The notes below the pieces were generated by a model. It saw nothing but the letters and a program-made list of their open reading frames with translations. It was not told the origin of the DNA and made no database searches. A stretch of DNA of 64,000 nt from Lachnospiraceae bacterium (GTDB lineage Bacteria > Bacillota > Clostridia > Lachnospirales > Lachnospiraceae). The stretch spans positions 1 through 64,000 of the forward strand of contig WRBB01000011.1 of NCBI GenBank assembly GCA_009779895.1, read 5' to 3'. The stretch's first letter is position 1, and each line of letters starts with the position of its first letter. Below, in pieces: positions 15,880 to 24,661 of this stretch. Made by a program: the position numbers and the translations under genes.

Positions 15880-17534
15880 TCGCACTCTTTTCGATAAAAA
15901 GCAATGCCATACTTTAAAATCTCTTTATACCCTTCTTCACGCAATTCAAATGCATAATCCCTATCATCAATTTGCTGCAAAGCCACTTGACATACTTTTT
16001 CTAACTCGTCAATGTGATTGGCTATTTTCAGCTCAATGATAATCGCTCGTTTGCGAAGAGAAACCGGCTTAACAAAAATATCCGCCCGGCCGGAACCCGA
16101 TTCACGGTTTGATTTTACAAAATAACCATCCATCGAACGTAATACACCTAGCAAAAAACCATGATAAAAACTTTCGCCGCTGTCCATAAAGCTCATGGTC
16201 TGATATAAGGTATCTGTGAGAATATGATGAAATGTCTGAACATCACCATCTCTCACCGCTGTATAAAGATCCGAAAAGTCCGCCACCTTAACCTTTTGTT
16301 GAAACCATTCATAAATGAAGCGATTGTAAATATATCTGATTTCTTGATTGGGTATTTTCAAATCCAAATAAAGTCTTCCATCCTCAAATCTACTTTGCAC
16401 CTTTTTTAGATAACCGGTAAAAAATAGAAAATTCCACAAATTGTCCATGCTTTCCCTGATCTCACCATAAACAACATCTTCTACAATTGGTTTTGTAATC
16501 GTTCCCCCCGCCATCAAAAGTTCAATTTCTCCTTTGGTGTCATTGTCTGCGTTTTGAATCAATTCCTTTACAATACTATTTGAGCTAGTGTTTGCCCAAA
16601 ATGGCTTGGGATACCGTTCTTTATGATACATAATTTGTAAGTATTGAACCAAACTCCAAGGATTATAAACGGTAGCATCACCAAACACATACCCATTGTA
16701 CCACGCTCTGGTTTCATCCGCTTTCTCTTCAAAACCATAGTAACGCAACGCATCTACCACTTCTTCTTCCGTGATGCCAAAATATTCGTCATACAAATTG
16801 GCTAAGATAGATACGGTATTTAAGTTGTTGATTCCTGTAAAAATACTTTCTTTACTTACCCTAAGACAACCAGTTATAATGGCTTTATACAAGGCATCAT
16901 TGGTTTTAAACGCTTCACTAAAGAAACCACGTATAAACGTGAGCATCTCCTCATAATAACCGGCAAAATATGCCTTTTCCAGCGGAACATCATATTCATC
17001 AATCAGAATCATCACTTTTTCATTGTGGTATCTCTGCAACCATTCTGATAAAATTTTCAAACTACTACCATATGCCTCTTCACTTGCCGTTCTGGCAAAC
17101 ATTTGCGCAAAAAACTCTTTTTCAGCATCATTGAGTGCCGGGCTATCCAATAAGTAATCATGCTGCCGAAACTCACGTGCTATTTCAAATTTCAATTTTT
17201 CCAGTGCAGATGTGTAATTCCTTGCCTCAGTTCCTTTTAAGCTCAACTTAATCATAGGATATTTATTTTGGTGTGCAAGGTATTTGTTCCCTGCCTGTTT
17301 GATTTTTAATCCATCAAAAATATAAGCATGCTCTTTTTTGTTGATGTCAAGGAAATATTGCAGCATACTAATATTCAATGATTTACCAAAACGTCGAGGG
17401 CGTGTACAAAGTGTTACTTTTCCCTTTGTATCTATCACATCCCTGATAAAAAGGGTTTTGTCTACATAAAAATAACCCTCTGAAATCATATCTTCAAAGT
17501 TTTCAACACCAACAGGCAATGGTTTATACTCCAT
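15858..17534 (-). CDS. AAA-ATPase-like protein with PD-(D/E)XK nuclease domain (DUF1703 type)
   Basis: A 558-residue protein of the family annotated as AAA-ATPase-like with a C-terminal PD-(D/E)XK domain. It opens with the family start YKPLPVGVENFEDMI and YFYVDKT, then a Walker A-like RPRRFGKS (45-52), Walker B LIDEYDVPLEKA near 170-182, and a C-terminal nuclease-like segment GRADIFVKP followed by IIIELKIA. Many copies occur in Lachnospiraceae and Bacteroidetes genomes; function is not established, and a mobile or defence link is often suspected. The ATG at 17534 was chosen since AGGAG lies seven bases upstream, while an in-frame GTG at 17540 is too close to that site. It stands alone between two terminators. 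Confidence 0.8.
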   Translation of the reverse strand: MEYKPLPVGVENFEDMISEGYFYVDKTLFIRDVIDTKGKVTLCTRPRRFGKSLNISMLQYFLDINKKEHAYIFDGLKIKQAGNKYLAHQNKYPMIKLSLKGTEARNYTSALEKLKFEIAREFRQHDYLLDSPALNDAEKEFFAQMFARTASEEAYGSSLKILSEWLQRYHNEKVMILIDEYDVPLEKAYFAGYYEEMLTFIRGFFSEAFKTNDALYKAIITGCLRVSKESIFTGINNLNTVSILANLYDEYFGITEEEVVDALRYYGFEEKADETRAWYNGYVFGDATVYNPWSLVQYLQIMYHKERYPKPFWANTSSNSIVKELIQNADNDTKGEIELLMAGGTITKPIVEDVVYGEIRESMDNLWNFLFFTGYLKKVQSRFEDGRLYLDLKIPNQEIRYIYNRFIYEWFQQKVKVADFSDLYTAVRDGDVQTFHHILTDTLYQTMSFMDSGESFYHGFLLGVLRSMDGYFVKSNRESGSGRADIFVKPVSLRKRAIIIELKIANHIDELEKVCQVALQQIDDRDYAFELREEGYKEILKYGIAFYRKECEIVAGGV

Positions 17535-17553
17535 TTCCACACTCCTTTTTTAA

Positions 17554-17597
17554 AAAACAGCCACAAAACAACTTTTCAGTCATCTTATGGCTGTTTT
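17554..17597 (-). terminator. Terminator after the first DivIVA-like gene
   Basis: AAAACAGCCA (17554-17563) pairs with TGGCTGTTTT (17588-17597) across a 24-base loop. On the minus strand a run of T follows the stem, so it ends the transcript of the coiled-coil gene at 17621. Confidence 0.65.
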
Positions 17598-17620
17598 CAA
17601 ATACATTTTTTGACTTTTAT

Positions 17621-18850
17621 TTAGATGGTATCACCTGCTACATCTGAATCAAACTCGTTTACATTTGCTTTTGGTACATCCACTGCACTGTAAATACGTC
17701 CAATATCAAATGAATCCACATCTTCTTTCACGGAGCCCAATGCACGGCTAACATTTTTGTACTGGATGGAAAGCTGCGCCAAGAACTCATCAATGGCTCT
17801 TTTTTCTGCTTCCACTGTTTTACACCAGCTACGATACATCTCATTTTCAATCTTATACTTGGCGCGTACGTTCAACGCTTTGATCATCTCTTGCTCTGCT
17901 TCGTTGCGTGCGTTGTCTATGATAGACTGACCTTCACGACGTGCATTTTCCACAATGGATTGGCCTTCCTTACGTGCCTCACGTAAAATCTCGCCAATAT
18001 CATCTGTATAACTGTAGGTGCTCAAAGATTGACCGGTTGGATCTTCACTTGCTCTGCCTTGCTCTAATTCTTTTTCTTTTTCAAGCAATTGGTTTTCTAC
18101 ATCTCTTAGCATTCTCTTCAATTCCGCAACTTTTAAATCACGGCTACGAAGTTCTTCGTTTAACTCGTTGATCTCATCACTGCTGTCGCTGCCAAAACTG
18201 ATAGTCGGCTCTCTGTCAGCAAAGCTTCTGCTTTGGGCTGCTGATTTTAAATCCAAAATTTCTTCTTGTAAGCGAACAACTTTTTCTTTGTAGCTTGACA
18301 ATTCTGCTAAATTGCCTTTGTCCATTCCGGCTTTTTCTTCCAATGAACGAATATAGTCATTGCGTTGTCGCAAATCAGACTCTAACTCTCTCGCTCTGAA
18401 CCTGTTGTCTTCCAACTCTCTTCTTAATTTATCCAACTCACCTGACTGACTGCTTTGGTTCCCCATACCTTGGTCTTTCATAAAGCCAAGTTGTGTAATT
18501 TCACTACGCAATCTTTCAATTTCACTGTCTTTTGCACTTGTTGCGCTTTCTAAATCTTTTTTAAACTGATTTTCCAGGCTCTCTTTTTGCTCTGCAAGAA
18601 CACCCTCATAATGCGCAGTCACCTCTGCCCCTTTGGCTTCTAACTTGCTTTCAAACCCGCCCTCGATACTGGCTTTTTGCTCGTCCAACTGATGTTTGGT
18701 ATAAGCATCATACATCTTGACAATCTGTTGTATGTGCATGTAAACATCAACTTTATCCAAACCACCTAAGCCACTTTTTTTGATATCCATATTCGTAACA
18801 TAATCAACGATGTCCTTTTTGGATATTTGTTCTAATTTTGTCTCTTCCAT
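17621..18850 (-). CDS. DivIVA-like coiled-coil protein, paralog 1
   Basis: A 409-residue soluble protein. The N-terminus (about 8-48) reads ISKKDIVDYVTNMDI and GGLDKVDVYMHIQQIVKMYD, in pattern like the DivIVA membrane-binding and dimerisation start. A long, heptad-like charged coiled coil (about 50-280) follows. The C-terminal part has the DivIVA-like ILREARKEGQSIVENAR pattern, repeated with spacing of 11, then a conserved block (NVRAKYKIENEMY to VKEDVDSFDIGRI). The protein at 20842-22116 has the same architecture and conserved ends but a different coil. DivIVA proteins mark poles and septa and organise wall synthesis. The ATG at 18850 was chosen over an adjacent TTG because AGGAGA lies eight bases upstream. 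It is divergent from the murein hydrolase gene. Confidence 0.7.
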   Translation of the reverse strand: MEETKLEQISKKDIVDYVTNMDIKKSGLGGLDKVDVYMHIQQIVKMYDAYTKHQLDEQKASIEGGFESKLEAKGAEVTAHYEGVLAEQKESLENQFKKDLESATSAKDSEIERLRSEITQLGFMKDQGMGNQSSQSGELDKLRRELEDNRFRARELESDLRQRNDYIRSLEEKAGMDKGNLAELSSYKEKVVRLQEEILDLKSAAQSRSFADREPTISFGSDSSDEINELNEELRSRDLKVAELKRMLRDVENQLLEKEKELEQGRASEDPTGQSLSTYSYTDDIGEILREARKEGQSIVENARREGQSIIDNARNEAEQEMIKALNVRAKYKIENEMYRSWCKTVEAEKRAIDEFLAQLSIQYKNVSRALGSVKEDVDSFDIGRIYSAVDVPKANVNEFDSDVAGDTI

Positions 18851-18896
18851 CAATGTTCTCTCCTAATCCAAACGTCTTAAATTTCATATACAACTA

Positions 18897-18925
18897 ATAA
18901 TACATCCTATTTCCATATTTTGCAA
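18897..18925 (-). promoter_or_regulatory. Promoter of DivIVA-like gene 1
   Basis: On the minus strand TTGCAA (18920-18925), a 17-base spacer and TATTAT (18897-18902) lie 47 bases upstream of the start codon. Confidence 0.7.
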
Positions 18926-19008
18926 GGGCTAATCGTCTTTTTCATTCATTTTTTTCGCAAAAAACCGGAATTAGAACATAACAAAAGAAATGTCTTGTGT
19001 TAATTATG

Positions 19009-19037
19009 TTGTAATACTTTTTATTTTGTGTTAGACT
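19009..19037 (+). promoter_or_regulatory. Promoter of the murein hydrolase gene
   Basis: TTGTAA (19009-19014), a 17-base spacer and TAGACT (19032-19037) preceded by TGT form a promoter with extended -10, about 70 bases upstream of the coding start. It lies about 85 bases from, and points away from, the promoter of DivIVA-like gene 1. Confidence 0.55.
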
Positions 19038-19095
19038 GTACGAGTAAGTGTATGCAATTTTATGTACACGACACATTTAATAAAAGAGAGGAAAC

Positions 19096-19113
19096 ATGAA
19101 ACACAATGTATAG
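19096..19113 (+). other. Five-codon upstream reading frame overlapping the hydrolase start
   Basis: ATG AAA CAC AAT GTA TAG runs from 19096 to 19113 and overlaps the hydrolase ATG at 19106 in another frame. AGAGG at 19087-19091 lies 4 bases before the first ATG and 14 before the second, so neither spacing is ideal. Ribosomes finishing the mini-frame could restart on the main frame. Confidence 0.4.
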
Positions 19114-20791
19114 AAAAGATTTGTTCAAACGATTGAAGATTGTGATCATTTCAGGAGCAGTTGGTGCCACATTGATTACCACCAGTGTATTGGCCCTTCC
19201 CGGTTTGATGACAAATTCTTCCGTGGAGTCGAGCGATTCTGCCGAGACGGACATTGTGGATGCACCGGAAGAGGAAAATAATCAGCCCGCAGAAAGCGAA
19301 GATACAGAAGATATAAATTTTACGTATGTTACTTATGAGGGCGATGATTACACTTTCGTTGCACCTGAAATTGCGGCAGAGACTCTCGTTGGAAACAGTG
19401 CAGATTATGAGGACCTATCCGACGCGTATGATGACGAAGAGGATGTAGAGCATCCGGAAGAAGAAAACGATGCGGATAGAGAGGAAGACTCTGACATAGG
19501 TTCCGAAGAAGATGGAGACGATGTACCTCCCGCAGAGGATGATGAAGATACCGGAGATGATGGTGATGACGGTGACGATGATAACACCGGAGACGATGGA
19601 GATGACAATGACGGTGATGACACCGGAGACGATGGAGATGATGGTGATAACAATGGAAATGAGCAACCACCAACTTCCGGCGGCCCCGGCGAATCAGTAG
19701 TTGTTGCGCCACCTCGCCCACCTGTTCAACCTCCTGCCGCTCCGAGACCACCGGTCGGGCCAGTCCCACCGGCTGTTGTACCACCGGGCACAGGTCACCC
19801 TGTTACACCACCAAATATCTCCAACAATTTTGCACACTCACCGGATTTTATCGGTCTTGAAAATCGTATCCGGTTCAATGTAGAATCCGAGATAGAAGGA
19901 TTGCCTTCTTTCATCACCATGGAGATGATTATCGGTGCTTTGATTGCCCAAGATGAAGAGGGATTCCCTGCATCCGTTACCATCGCTCAGATTATTCAAG
20001 AAGGCGGATATGGTCGCTTTGGTCCGGGTGGAACAGAAGGACAAGGACTTTCCTGGTTATCTTTCCACTACAACAACCTATTTGGTATCAAGGGTACAGG
20101 TTCTGCCGGTCGTGTAAATCTGCCAACATTTGAGATGACACCCACCGGAGAGACATTCTTCATAGATGATTACTTCCGTGTGTACAACACCGTTACAGAA
20201 GCCATCGAAGATCGCACACAATTGTTGCTTGAGGTTTACAGTGATTTGACTTACGGCGTGACAAATGCCAACGAGTTTGCATGGGCCATCGGCCGTCGCT
20301 GGGCTACAGATATCAACTACGCCCAAAGTCTTGTACGCCATATGGAAAATTATGATTTGTATCGATTGGATGAGATGACGTTATTGGATTATCACAACAT
20401 GGTGGGTATGGGACAGTTTATCCATCCGGTACCCGGCTCTGTTTTGACAAGTCCGTTTGGTTGGAGAGATTGGGACAACGCGTTCCACCAAGGCATTGAT
20501 TTGGGTACGGGCGCACACAATCTACCGATTTATGCCGCATACAGCGGAACTGTTGTTTATGTTGGTTATGCAAGTTGCGCAGGCAACTGGGTTATGATCA
20601 ACCATGGCGGTGGTCTTGTGACCAGATATCTACACAACCTGGCAAACTTCGTTGAAGTAGGTCAAACGGTATCAAGAGGACAGCAAATCGGTTTGACCGG
20701 TAGTACCGGAAATTCCACCGGCAATCACTTGCATTTTGAGATTATCAGAAATGGGATTCCGATTAACCCAACACCGTTCGTTGGATTATAA
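19106..20791 (+). CDS. Secreted two-domain murein hydrolase: GH73 glucosaminidase plus M23 endopeptidase
   Basis: A 561-residue secreted protein. A signal peptide (about 1-31, hydrophobic after KRLK) leads into an acidic region (about 36-187) that ends in repeated GDDGDD/DDNTG motifs, then a proline-rich linker (about 188-238). A glucosaminidase-like domain (about 245-425) carries the likely catalytic Glu299 in IIQEGGYG and the family NLFGIKG at 324-330. A LytM/M23 domain (about 440-561) has zinc ligands His461 and Asp465 (HQGID) and His543 (HLHFE), with His510 as catalytic histidine. It should cut both glycan strands and peptide cross-links. It lies between two DivIVA-like genes, suggesting a septal or polar wall role. 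The start is inferred from the signal peptide; its binding site is weakly spaced. Confidence 0.88.
   Translation: MYRKDLFKRLKIVIISGAVGATLITTSVLALPGLMTNSSVESSDSAETDIVDAPEEENNQPAESEDTEDINFTYVTYEGDDYTFVAPEIAAETLVGNSADYEDLSDAYDDEEDVEHPEEENDADREEDSDIGSEEDGDDVPPAEDDEDTGDDGDDGDDDNTGDDGDDNDGDDTGDDGDDGDNNGNEQPPTSGGPGESVVVAPPRPPVQPPAAPRPPVGPVPPAVVPPGTGHPVTPPNISNNFAHSPDFIGLENRIRFNVESEIEGLPSFITMEMIIGALIAQDEEGFPASVTIAQIIQEGGYGRFGPGGTEGQGLSWLSFHYNNLFGIKGTGSAGRVNLPTFEMTPTGETFFIDDYFRVYNTVTEAIEDRTQLLLEVYSDLTYGVTNANEFAWAIGRRWATDINYAQSLVRHMENYDLYRLDEMTLLDYHNMVGMGQFIHPVPGSVLTSPFGWRDWDNAFHQGIDLGTGAHNLPIYAAYSGTVVYVGYASCAGNWVMINHGGGLVTRYLHNLANFVEVGQTVSRGQQIGLTGSTGNSTGNHLHFEIIRNGIPINPTPFVGL
19550..19651 (+). repeat. 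Asp/Gly-rich coding repeat
   Basis: An imperfect repeat coding GDDGDD and TGDDGDD units within residues 149-182 of the hydrolase. It resembles acidic calcium-binding or spacer segments, and its repetitive DNA gives long false frames on the other strand. Confidence 0.7.
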
Positions 20792-20803
20792 GCATAAAAA
20801 AGC

Positions 20804-20836
20804 GGTGCGTTGCAATCAAGCAACGCACCTTTTTTA
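20804..20836. terminator. Bidirectional terminator after the hydrolase
   Basis: A perfect 10-bp GC-rich stem (GGTGCGTTGC at 20804-20813, GCAACGCACC at 20820-20829), six-base loop, T-run after it and A-run before it. It serves both the hydrolase and the convergent DivIVA-like gene 2. Confidence 0.9.
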
Positions 20837-20841
20837 TACCC

Positions 20842-22116
20842 TTAAAACTTTGTTGATTCCGGATCATCATGATTCATCTGCAACTTCGGCAGGTTTTTCA
20901 CACGATTTACCCGCCCAATATCAAAAGAATCCACATCTTCTTTGGCCGACAACAAAGCACGGCTTACATTTTTGTACTGATTTGCCATCTGTGTCAAGAA
21001 CTTATCCACTGCGACCTTTTCATTTTCAACTTCCTTGCACCAACTATCATACATCTCATTTTCAATCTTGTATTTTGCCCGCACATTTAAGACCTTAATC
21101 ACTTCTCTATCCGCTTCGTTTCGTGCATTGTCAATAATCATCTGCCCCTTACGCTGCGCTTTGTCAATGATACTTTGCCCTTCCCGTCTCGCTTCTCTTA
21201 AAATGTCCGCAATCTCATCTGAATATGGATCCACAGGTTTTTCTGCTACGGCACGTGTCGTCGCTTCTATTGCCTCATATTGTCTCTCTTTTTCCCGAGC
21301 CCTCTCTTCCACGCTTTGCAGTTTGCGATTGGTTTCCGCAACCAAATCATCACGGGCACGCAATGCTCCGTTGAGTTCTTCAATTTTATCCAAATACCCC
21401 ATCATCAACTCTTGGGATACTTCGCTGTCAAATTTCTGTTCCTTGTTTGCATCCATCGCCGCCGATTTCAATTCGAACAATTCGGATTGCAATTGATGTA
21501 TCTTGTCTTTATATACAGATAACACTTCGCTATTCCCTTTGTCTGATTTGACCTTTTCTTCCAAAGAGATAATATACTGCTTCGACCGGAGCAATTCTTC
21601 TTCCAGGCCGCCGGCTCTTGTACGTGCATATTCAAGCTCTTGTTTGTCCAACTCAAACTCACGCTGCACGCGCTCCAACTTGTGCTTTTCTTCCAACAGC
21701 TCTTGTTTTTGCGCTTCCAAACCACCAAACTGCTGCCCCATGGCACTTTTTAATTCTGCAAACTGGGTTTTCACAACACTCAGATTTTCAATTTCACCAC
21801 GCAAATTTGCAATTTCTTGATCCTTTTCCTCCAACTCGGAAGAAGACGTAGAAACTGTTTTTAACTCCTGCTTATACTGCTTTTCCAAGCGTGCCTTTTC
21901 CTCTTCCAACTTTTTGTCCAGGCCTTTTTCTACCGCTTTTTTTTCTGCCTCCGCATGTTCCTTGGCATAAACATCATACATCTTTACAATCTGTTGAATG
22001 TGTACATATACATCCACCCGATCCAAGCCACCGAAGCCGGCCTTTTTGATGGTCATACCGGTAACGTAATCGGCAATATCTTTCTTGCTTACATTTTCTA
22101 ATTTTACTTCTTTCAT
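20842..22116 (-). CDS. DivIVA-like coiled-coil protein, paralog 2
   Basis: A 424-residue coiled-coil protein with the same plan as the protein at 17621-18850. The N-terminus has VSKKDIADYVTGMTI and GGLDRVDVYVHIQQIVKMYD. A charged coil spans about 55-310. The C-terminal DivIVA-like ILREARREGQSIIDKAQ stretch leads to NVRAKYKIENEMYDSW and AKEDVDSFDIGRV. Its coil is richer in Glu/Lys/Gln and differs from paralog 1, so the ends are under stronger constraint than the middle. It is the last gene of a putative minus-strand operon (rhomboid-like protein, LysA, alcohol dehydrogenase, this gene), 22 bases after the dehydrogenase, and converges on the hydrolase gene. AGGAGA lies upstream of the ATG. A polar or septal scaffold role is inferred. 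Confidence 0.7.
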   Translation of the reverse strand: MKEVKLENVSKKDIADYVTGMTIKKAGFGGLDRVDVYVHIQQIVKMYDVYAKEHAEAEKKAVEKGLDKKLEEEKARLEKQYKQELKTVSTSSSELEEKDQEIANLRGEIENLSVVKTQFAELKSAMGQQFGGLEAQKQELLEEKHKLERVQREFELDKQELEYARTRAGGLEEELLRSKQYIISLEEKVKSDKGNSEVLSVYKDKIHQLQSELFELKSAAMDANKEQKFDSEVSQELMMGYLDKIEELNGALRARDDLVAETNRKLQSVEERAREKERQYEAIEATTRAVAEKPVDPYSDEIADILREARREGQSIIDKAQRKGQMIIDNARNEADREVIKVLNVRAKYKIENEMYDSWCKEVENEKVAVDKFLTQMANQYKNVSRALLSAKEDVDSFDIGRVNRVKNLPKLQMNHDDPESTKF

Positions 22117-22138
22117 GGCTTTCTCCTACGAAATTATT

Positions 22139-23317
22139 TTATTCAAGCATAAGTTTATAGATATTGCTAACATCTTCCTTGTTTAAAGAAACAAATCCAC
22201 CCAAACTGCCTTTGCGCGCATCACCATAACAGGCTGTTTGTGCCATTTGATCGATGTCTTCTGCTTTTGCACCTAACTCTGCAAAATTCTGCGGCATACC
22301 AATCAACTTCAAGAAGTTGCGGAATGCTTGAATGCCTGCCAAAGCTGTATTTTTGGGATTTTCAAAGTCCATCTGACAACCCCATACCCGCACGGCAGCT
22401 TGTGCAAAACGCATCACATTGTGGTCCACATTGTATGTCATCACCGCCGGCATGGTCACCGCCAAACCTGCGCCATGCGCCACATCATAAGTAGCTGACA
22501 ACTCATGCTCAATATCATGGCTGGCCCAATCCTGGGAACGCCCTACCCCGCAGGAATTGTTATGTGCCATCATACCCGCCCACATAATATTGGCCCGGGC
22601 TTCATAGTTGTCCGGATCCGCTATCACTTTCGGTGCTTCTTGCACCAAAGTCTGCATCAAACCCTCAAGCAACCGATCCGTCACCTCTACATGTTTGGTA
22701 TTTGTCATATACCTTTCATACAAATGAGCAAAAATATCGGTGATACCACAAGCTGTTTGATACGCAGGTAATGTTTGCGTCAACTCCGGATTTAAAATGG
22801 AAAATTTGGGGCGAATGGCACTGCCGCCTGCACCGCGTTTGTACATGCCGTCTTCATTGGTGATAACCGAGCTTTCCGAACCCTCACTGCCCGCCGCTGC
22901 AATGGTCAACACCGTTCCAACCGGCAAGGCTTCTTCAATGCGTTTCCCTTGATAATAATCCCAGAAATCCCCATCATATATCGCACCTGCTGCAATGGCT
23001 TTGGCTGAATCTATGGCACTGCCGCCACCCACTGCCAAAACAAAATCAACGCCCTCTTTTTTACAAAGTGCAATCCCTTCATACACCAAACCGCTGCGTG
23101 GATTTGGTTTTACGCCACCTAATTCTACGAACGCGAGACCAAACTCTGTCAAAGAAGTTTTTACCCGCTCCAACAAACCGGAGCGAACCACGGAACCACC
23201 ACCGTAATGAACGAGCACTTTACTACCGCCAAACTTTTTTATCAACTGACCGGCTTCTCTTTCTGTTTCTCTGCCAAAGGCAAAAAATGTGGGTGAATAA
23301 AATACGAAATTGTCCAA
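22139..23317 (-). CDS. Iron-containing alcohol dehydrogenase (butanol dehydrogenase type)
   Basis: A 392-residue type III alcohol dehydrogenase. It has the nucleotide-binding GGGSAIDSAKAIAAG, the helper motif GSEGSESSVIT, and metal-ligand regions GITDIFAHLYERY and DIEHELSATYDVAHGAGLA. It reduces aldehydes such as butyraldehyde with NAD(P)H, or runs in reverse. The best start is the TTG at 23317: it gives MDNFVFYSPTFFAFG, the normal family opening, and AAAGGTGG lies eight bases upstream. An in-frame GTG at 23329 would overlap that binding site. It sits between lysA and DivIVA-like gene 2 with short gaps, an unusual partner for either. Confidence 0.88.
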   Translation of the reverse strand: MDNFVFYSPTFFAFGRETEREAGQLIKKFGGSKVLVHYGGGSVVRSGLLERVKTSLTEFGLAFVELGGVKPNPRSGLVYEGIALCKKEGVDFVLAVGGGSAIDSAKAIAAGAIYDGDFWDYYQGKRIEEALPVGTVLTIAAAGSEGSESSVITNEDGMYKRGAGGSAIRPKFSILNPELTQTLPAYQTACGITDIFAHLYERYMTNTKHVEVTDRLLEGLMQTLVQEAPKVIADPDNYEARANIMWAGMMAHNNSCGVGRSQDWASHDIEHELSATYDVAHGAGLAVTMPAVMTYNVDHNVMRFAQAAVRVWGCQMDFENPKNTALAGIQAFRNFLKLIGMPQNFAELGAKAEDIDQMAQTACYGDARKGSLGGFVSLNKEDVSNIYKLMLE

Positions 23318-23348
23318 TTTTTGTACCACCTTTCATTTATTCTCTTTT

Positions 23349-24623
23349 TTATTTTTCTTTTAATTGATCCCAAATAGGAAAACAATCAAATGTAGCAAAA
23401 TAGTCATCGGCTGTTTCTGCACGCCGAATCAGTTCTACAGAACCACTCTCTTTTAGCAGCAACTCTGCTGATTTTAGCTTTCCATTGTAATTATAACCCA
23501 TGGAGAAGCCATGTGCACCTGTATCATGAATCACCAGCAAATCACCATGTTCAATACACGGCAACATCCGGTCAATGGCAAACTTGTCATTGTTTTCACA
23601 CAAAGCACCCACAATGTCATATTTGCAGTCTCGAGGAGCATTTTCCTTGCCCATAACGGTAATGTGATGATAAGCGCCATACATCGCCGGACGCATCAAA
23701 TCAACGGCACAAGCATCCACACCAACATAATCTTTATAAATATGTTTTTCATGAATTGCTTTTGTGACCAAACAACCATAAGGACCCATCATAAATCTTC
23801 CCAACTCTGTATAAATAGCCACATCACCCATGCCCGCAGGCACAAGAATTTCCTCATATACCTTACGTACGCCCTCACCAATCAAACGAATATCATTTGG
23901 CTCTTGATCGGGAGTATAAGGGATACCAATCCCACCGGATAAGTTGATAAATTTGATGTGTACCCCTGTTTCTTTTTGCAAACGAACAGCTTCTTCAAAT
24001 AACGTTTTTGCCAATAGAGGATAGTATTCATTTGTCACTGTATTACTTGCCAAAAAAGCATGTATCCCAAATTCTTTGGCACCTTTGGTTTTTAATATCC
24101 GAAAAGCCTCTACCATCTGCTTTGGAGTCATGCCGTATTTGGAATCACCCGGGTTATCCATGATGTCATTGCTGATTTTAAACAATCCACCGGGATTAAA
24201 ACGGCAGCTGATGGTTTCCGGAATATGACCGATTGCCTCTTCTAAAAAGTCGATGTGGGTGATGTCGTCCAAATTGATAATCGCCCCCAATTCATGGGCC
24301 AGTACAAACTCTTTTGCCGGTGTGTTGTTGGAGGAAACCATGATGTCCTCTCCCACAATACCACAGGCACGTGCCAGCAACAATTCTGTATAAGAGGAGC
24401 AATCAACCCCATTGCCATACTCATGCAACATCCGGATTAAGGATGGGTTCGGTGTAGCTTTTACGGCAAAATATTCCTTGAATCCGGGATTCCAAGCAAA
24501 AGCCTCATTTAAAGCCTTGGCATTTTCCCGAATGCCTTTTTCATCATACAGGTGAAAGGGTGTCGGATATGTTTGCATAATATCTTCTAACTGTTCTTTA
24601 TTTACAAAAACTTTTTTTTTCAT
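23349..24623 (-). CDS. lysA: Diaminopimelate decarboxylase (LysA type)
   Basis: A 424-residue PLP enzyme of the fold III decarboxylase family, with the PLP lysine in YFAVKATPNP near 54, a glycine-rich phosphate-binding segment in NLSGGIGIPY, and the C-terminal dimer-site motif CENNDKF. LysA turns meso-diaminopimelate into lysine, so it controls how much diaminopimelate is left for peptidoglycan. GGAGTGA lies six bases before the ATG. Other lysine-pathway genes are absent nearby. The neighbours (rhomboid-like protein, alcohol dehydrogenase, DivIVA-like protein) are not the usual lysine operon. Other fold III substrates cannot be fully excluded. Confidence 0.85.
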   Translation of the reverse strand: MKKKVFVNKEQLEDIMQTYPTPFHLYDEKGIRENAKALNEAFAWNPGFKEYFAVKATPNPSLIRMLHEYGNGVDCSSYTELLLARACGIVGEDIMVSSNNTPAKEFVLAHELGAIINLDDITHIDFLEEAIGHIPETISCRFNPGGLFKISNDIMDNPGDSKYGMTPKQMVEAFRILKTKGAKEFGIHAFLASNTVTNEYYPLLAKTLFEEAVRLQKETGVHIKFINLSGGIGIPYTPDQEPNDIRLIGEGVRKVYEEILVPAGMGDVAIYTELGRFMMGPYGCLVTKAIHEKHIYKDYVGVDACAVDLMRPAMYGAYHHITVMGKENAPRDCKYDIVGALCENNDKFAIDRMLPCIEHGDLLVIHDTGAHGFSMGYNYNGKLKSAELLLKESGSVELIRRAETADDYFATFDCFPIWDQLKEK

Positions 24624-24661
24624 GTTGCATCACTCCAATTCTATCGGAAAAACTTTGATTG

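Noticed and set aside
19329-19784. Long minus-strand frames rich in His/Arg or Ser/Pro
   Set aside because: They mirror the Asp/Gly-rich repeat of the hydrolase and have no binding site, promoter or family resemblance.
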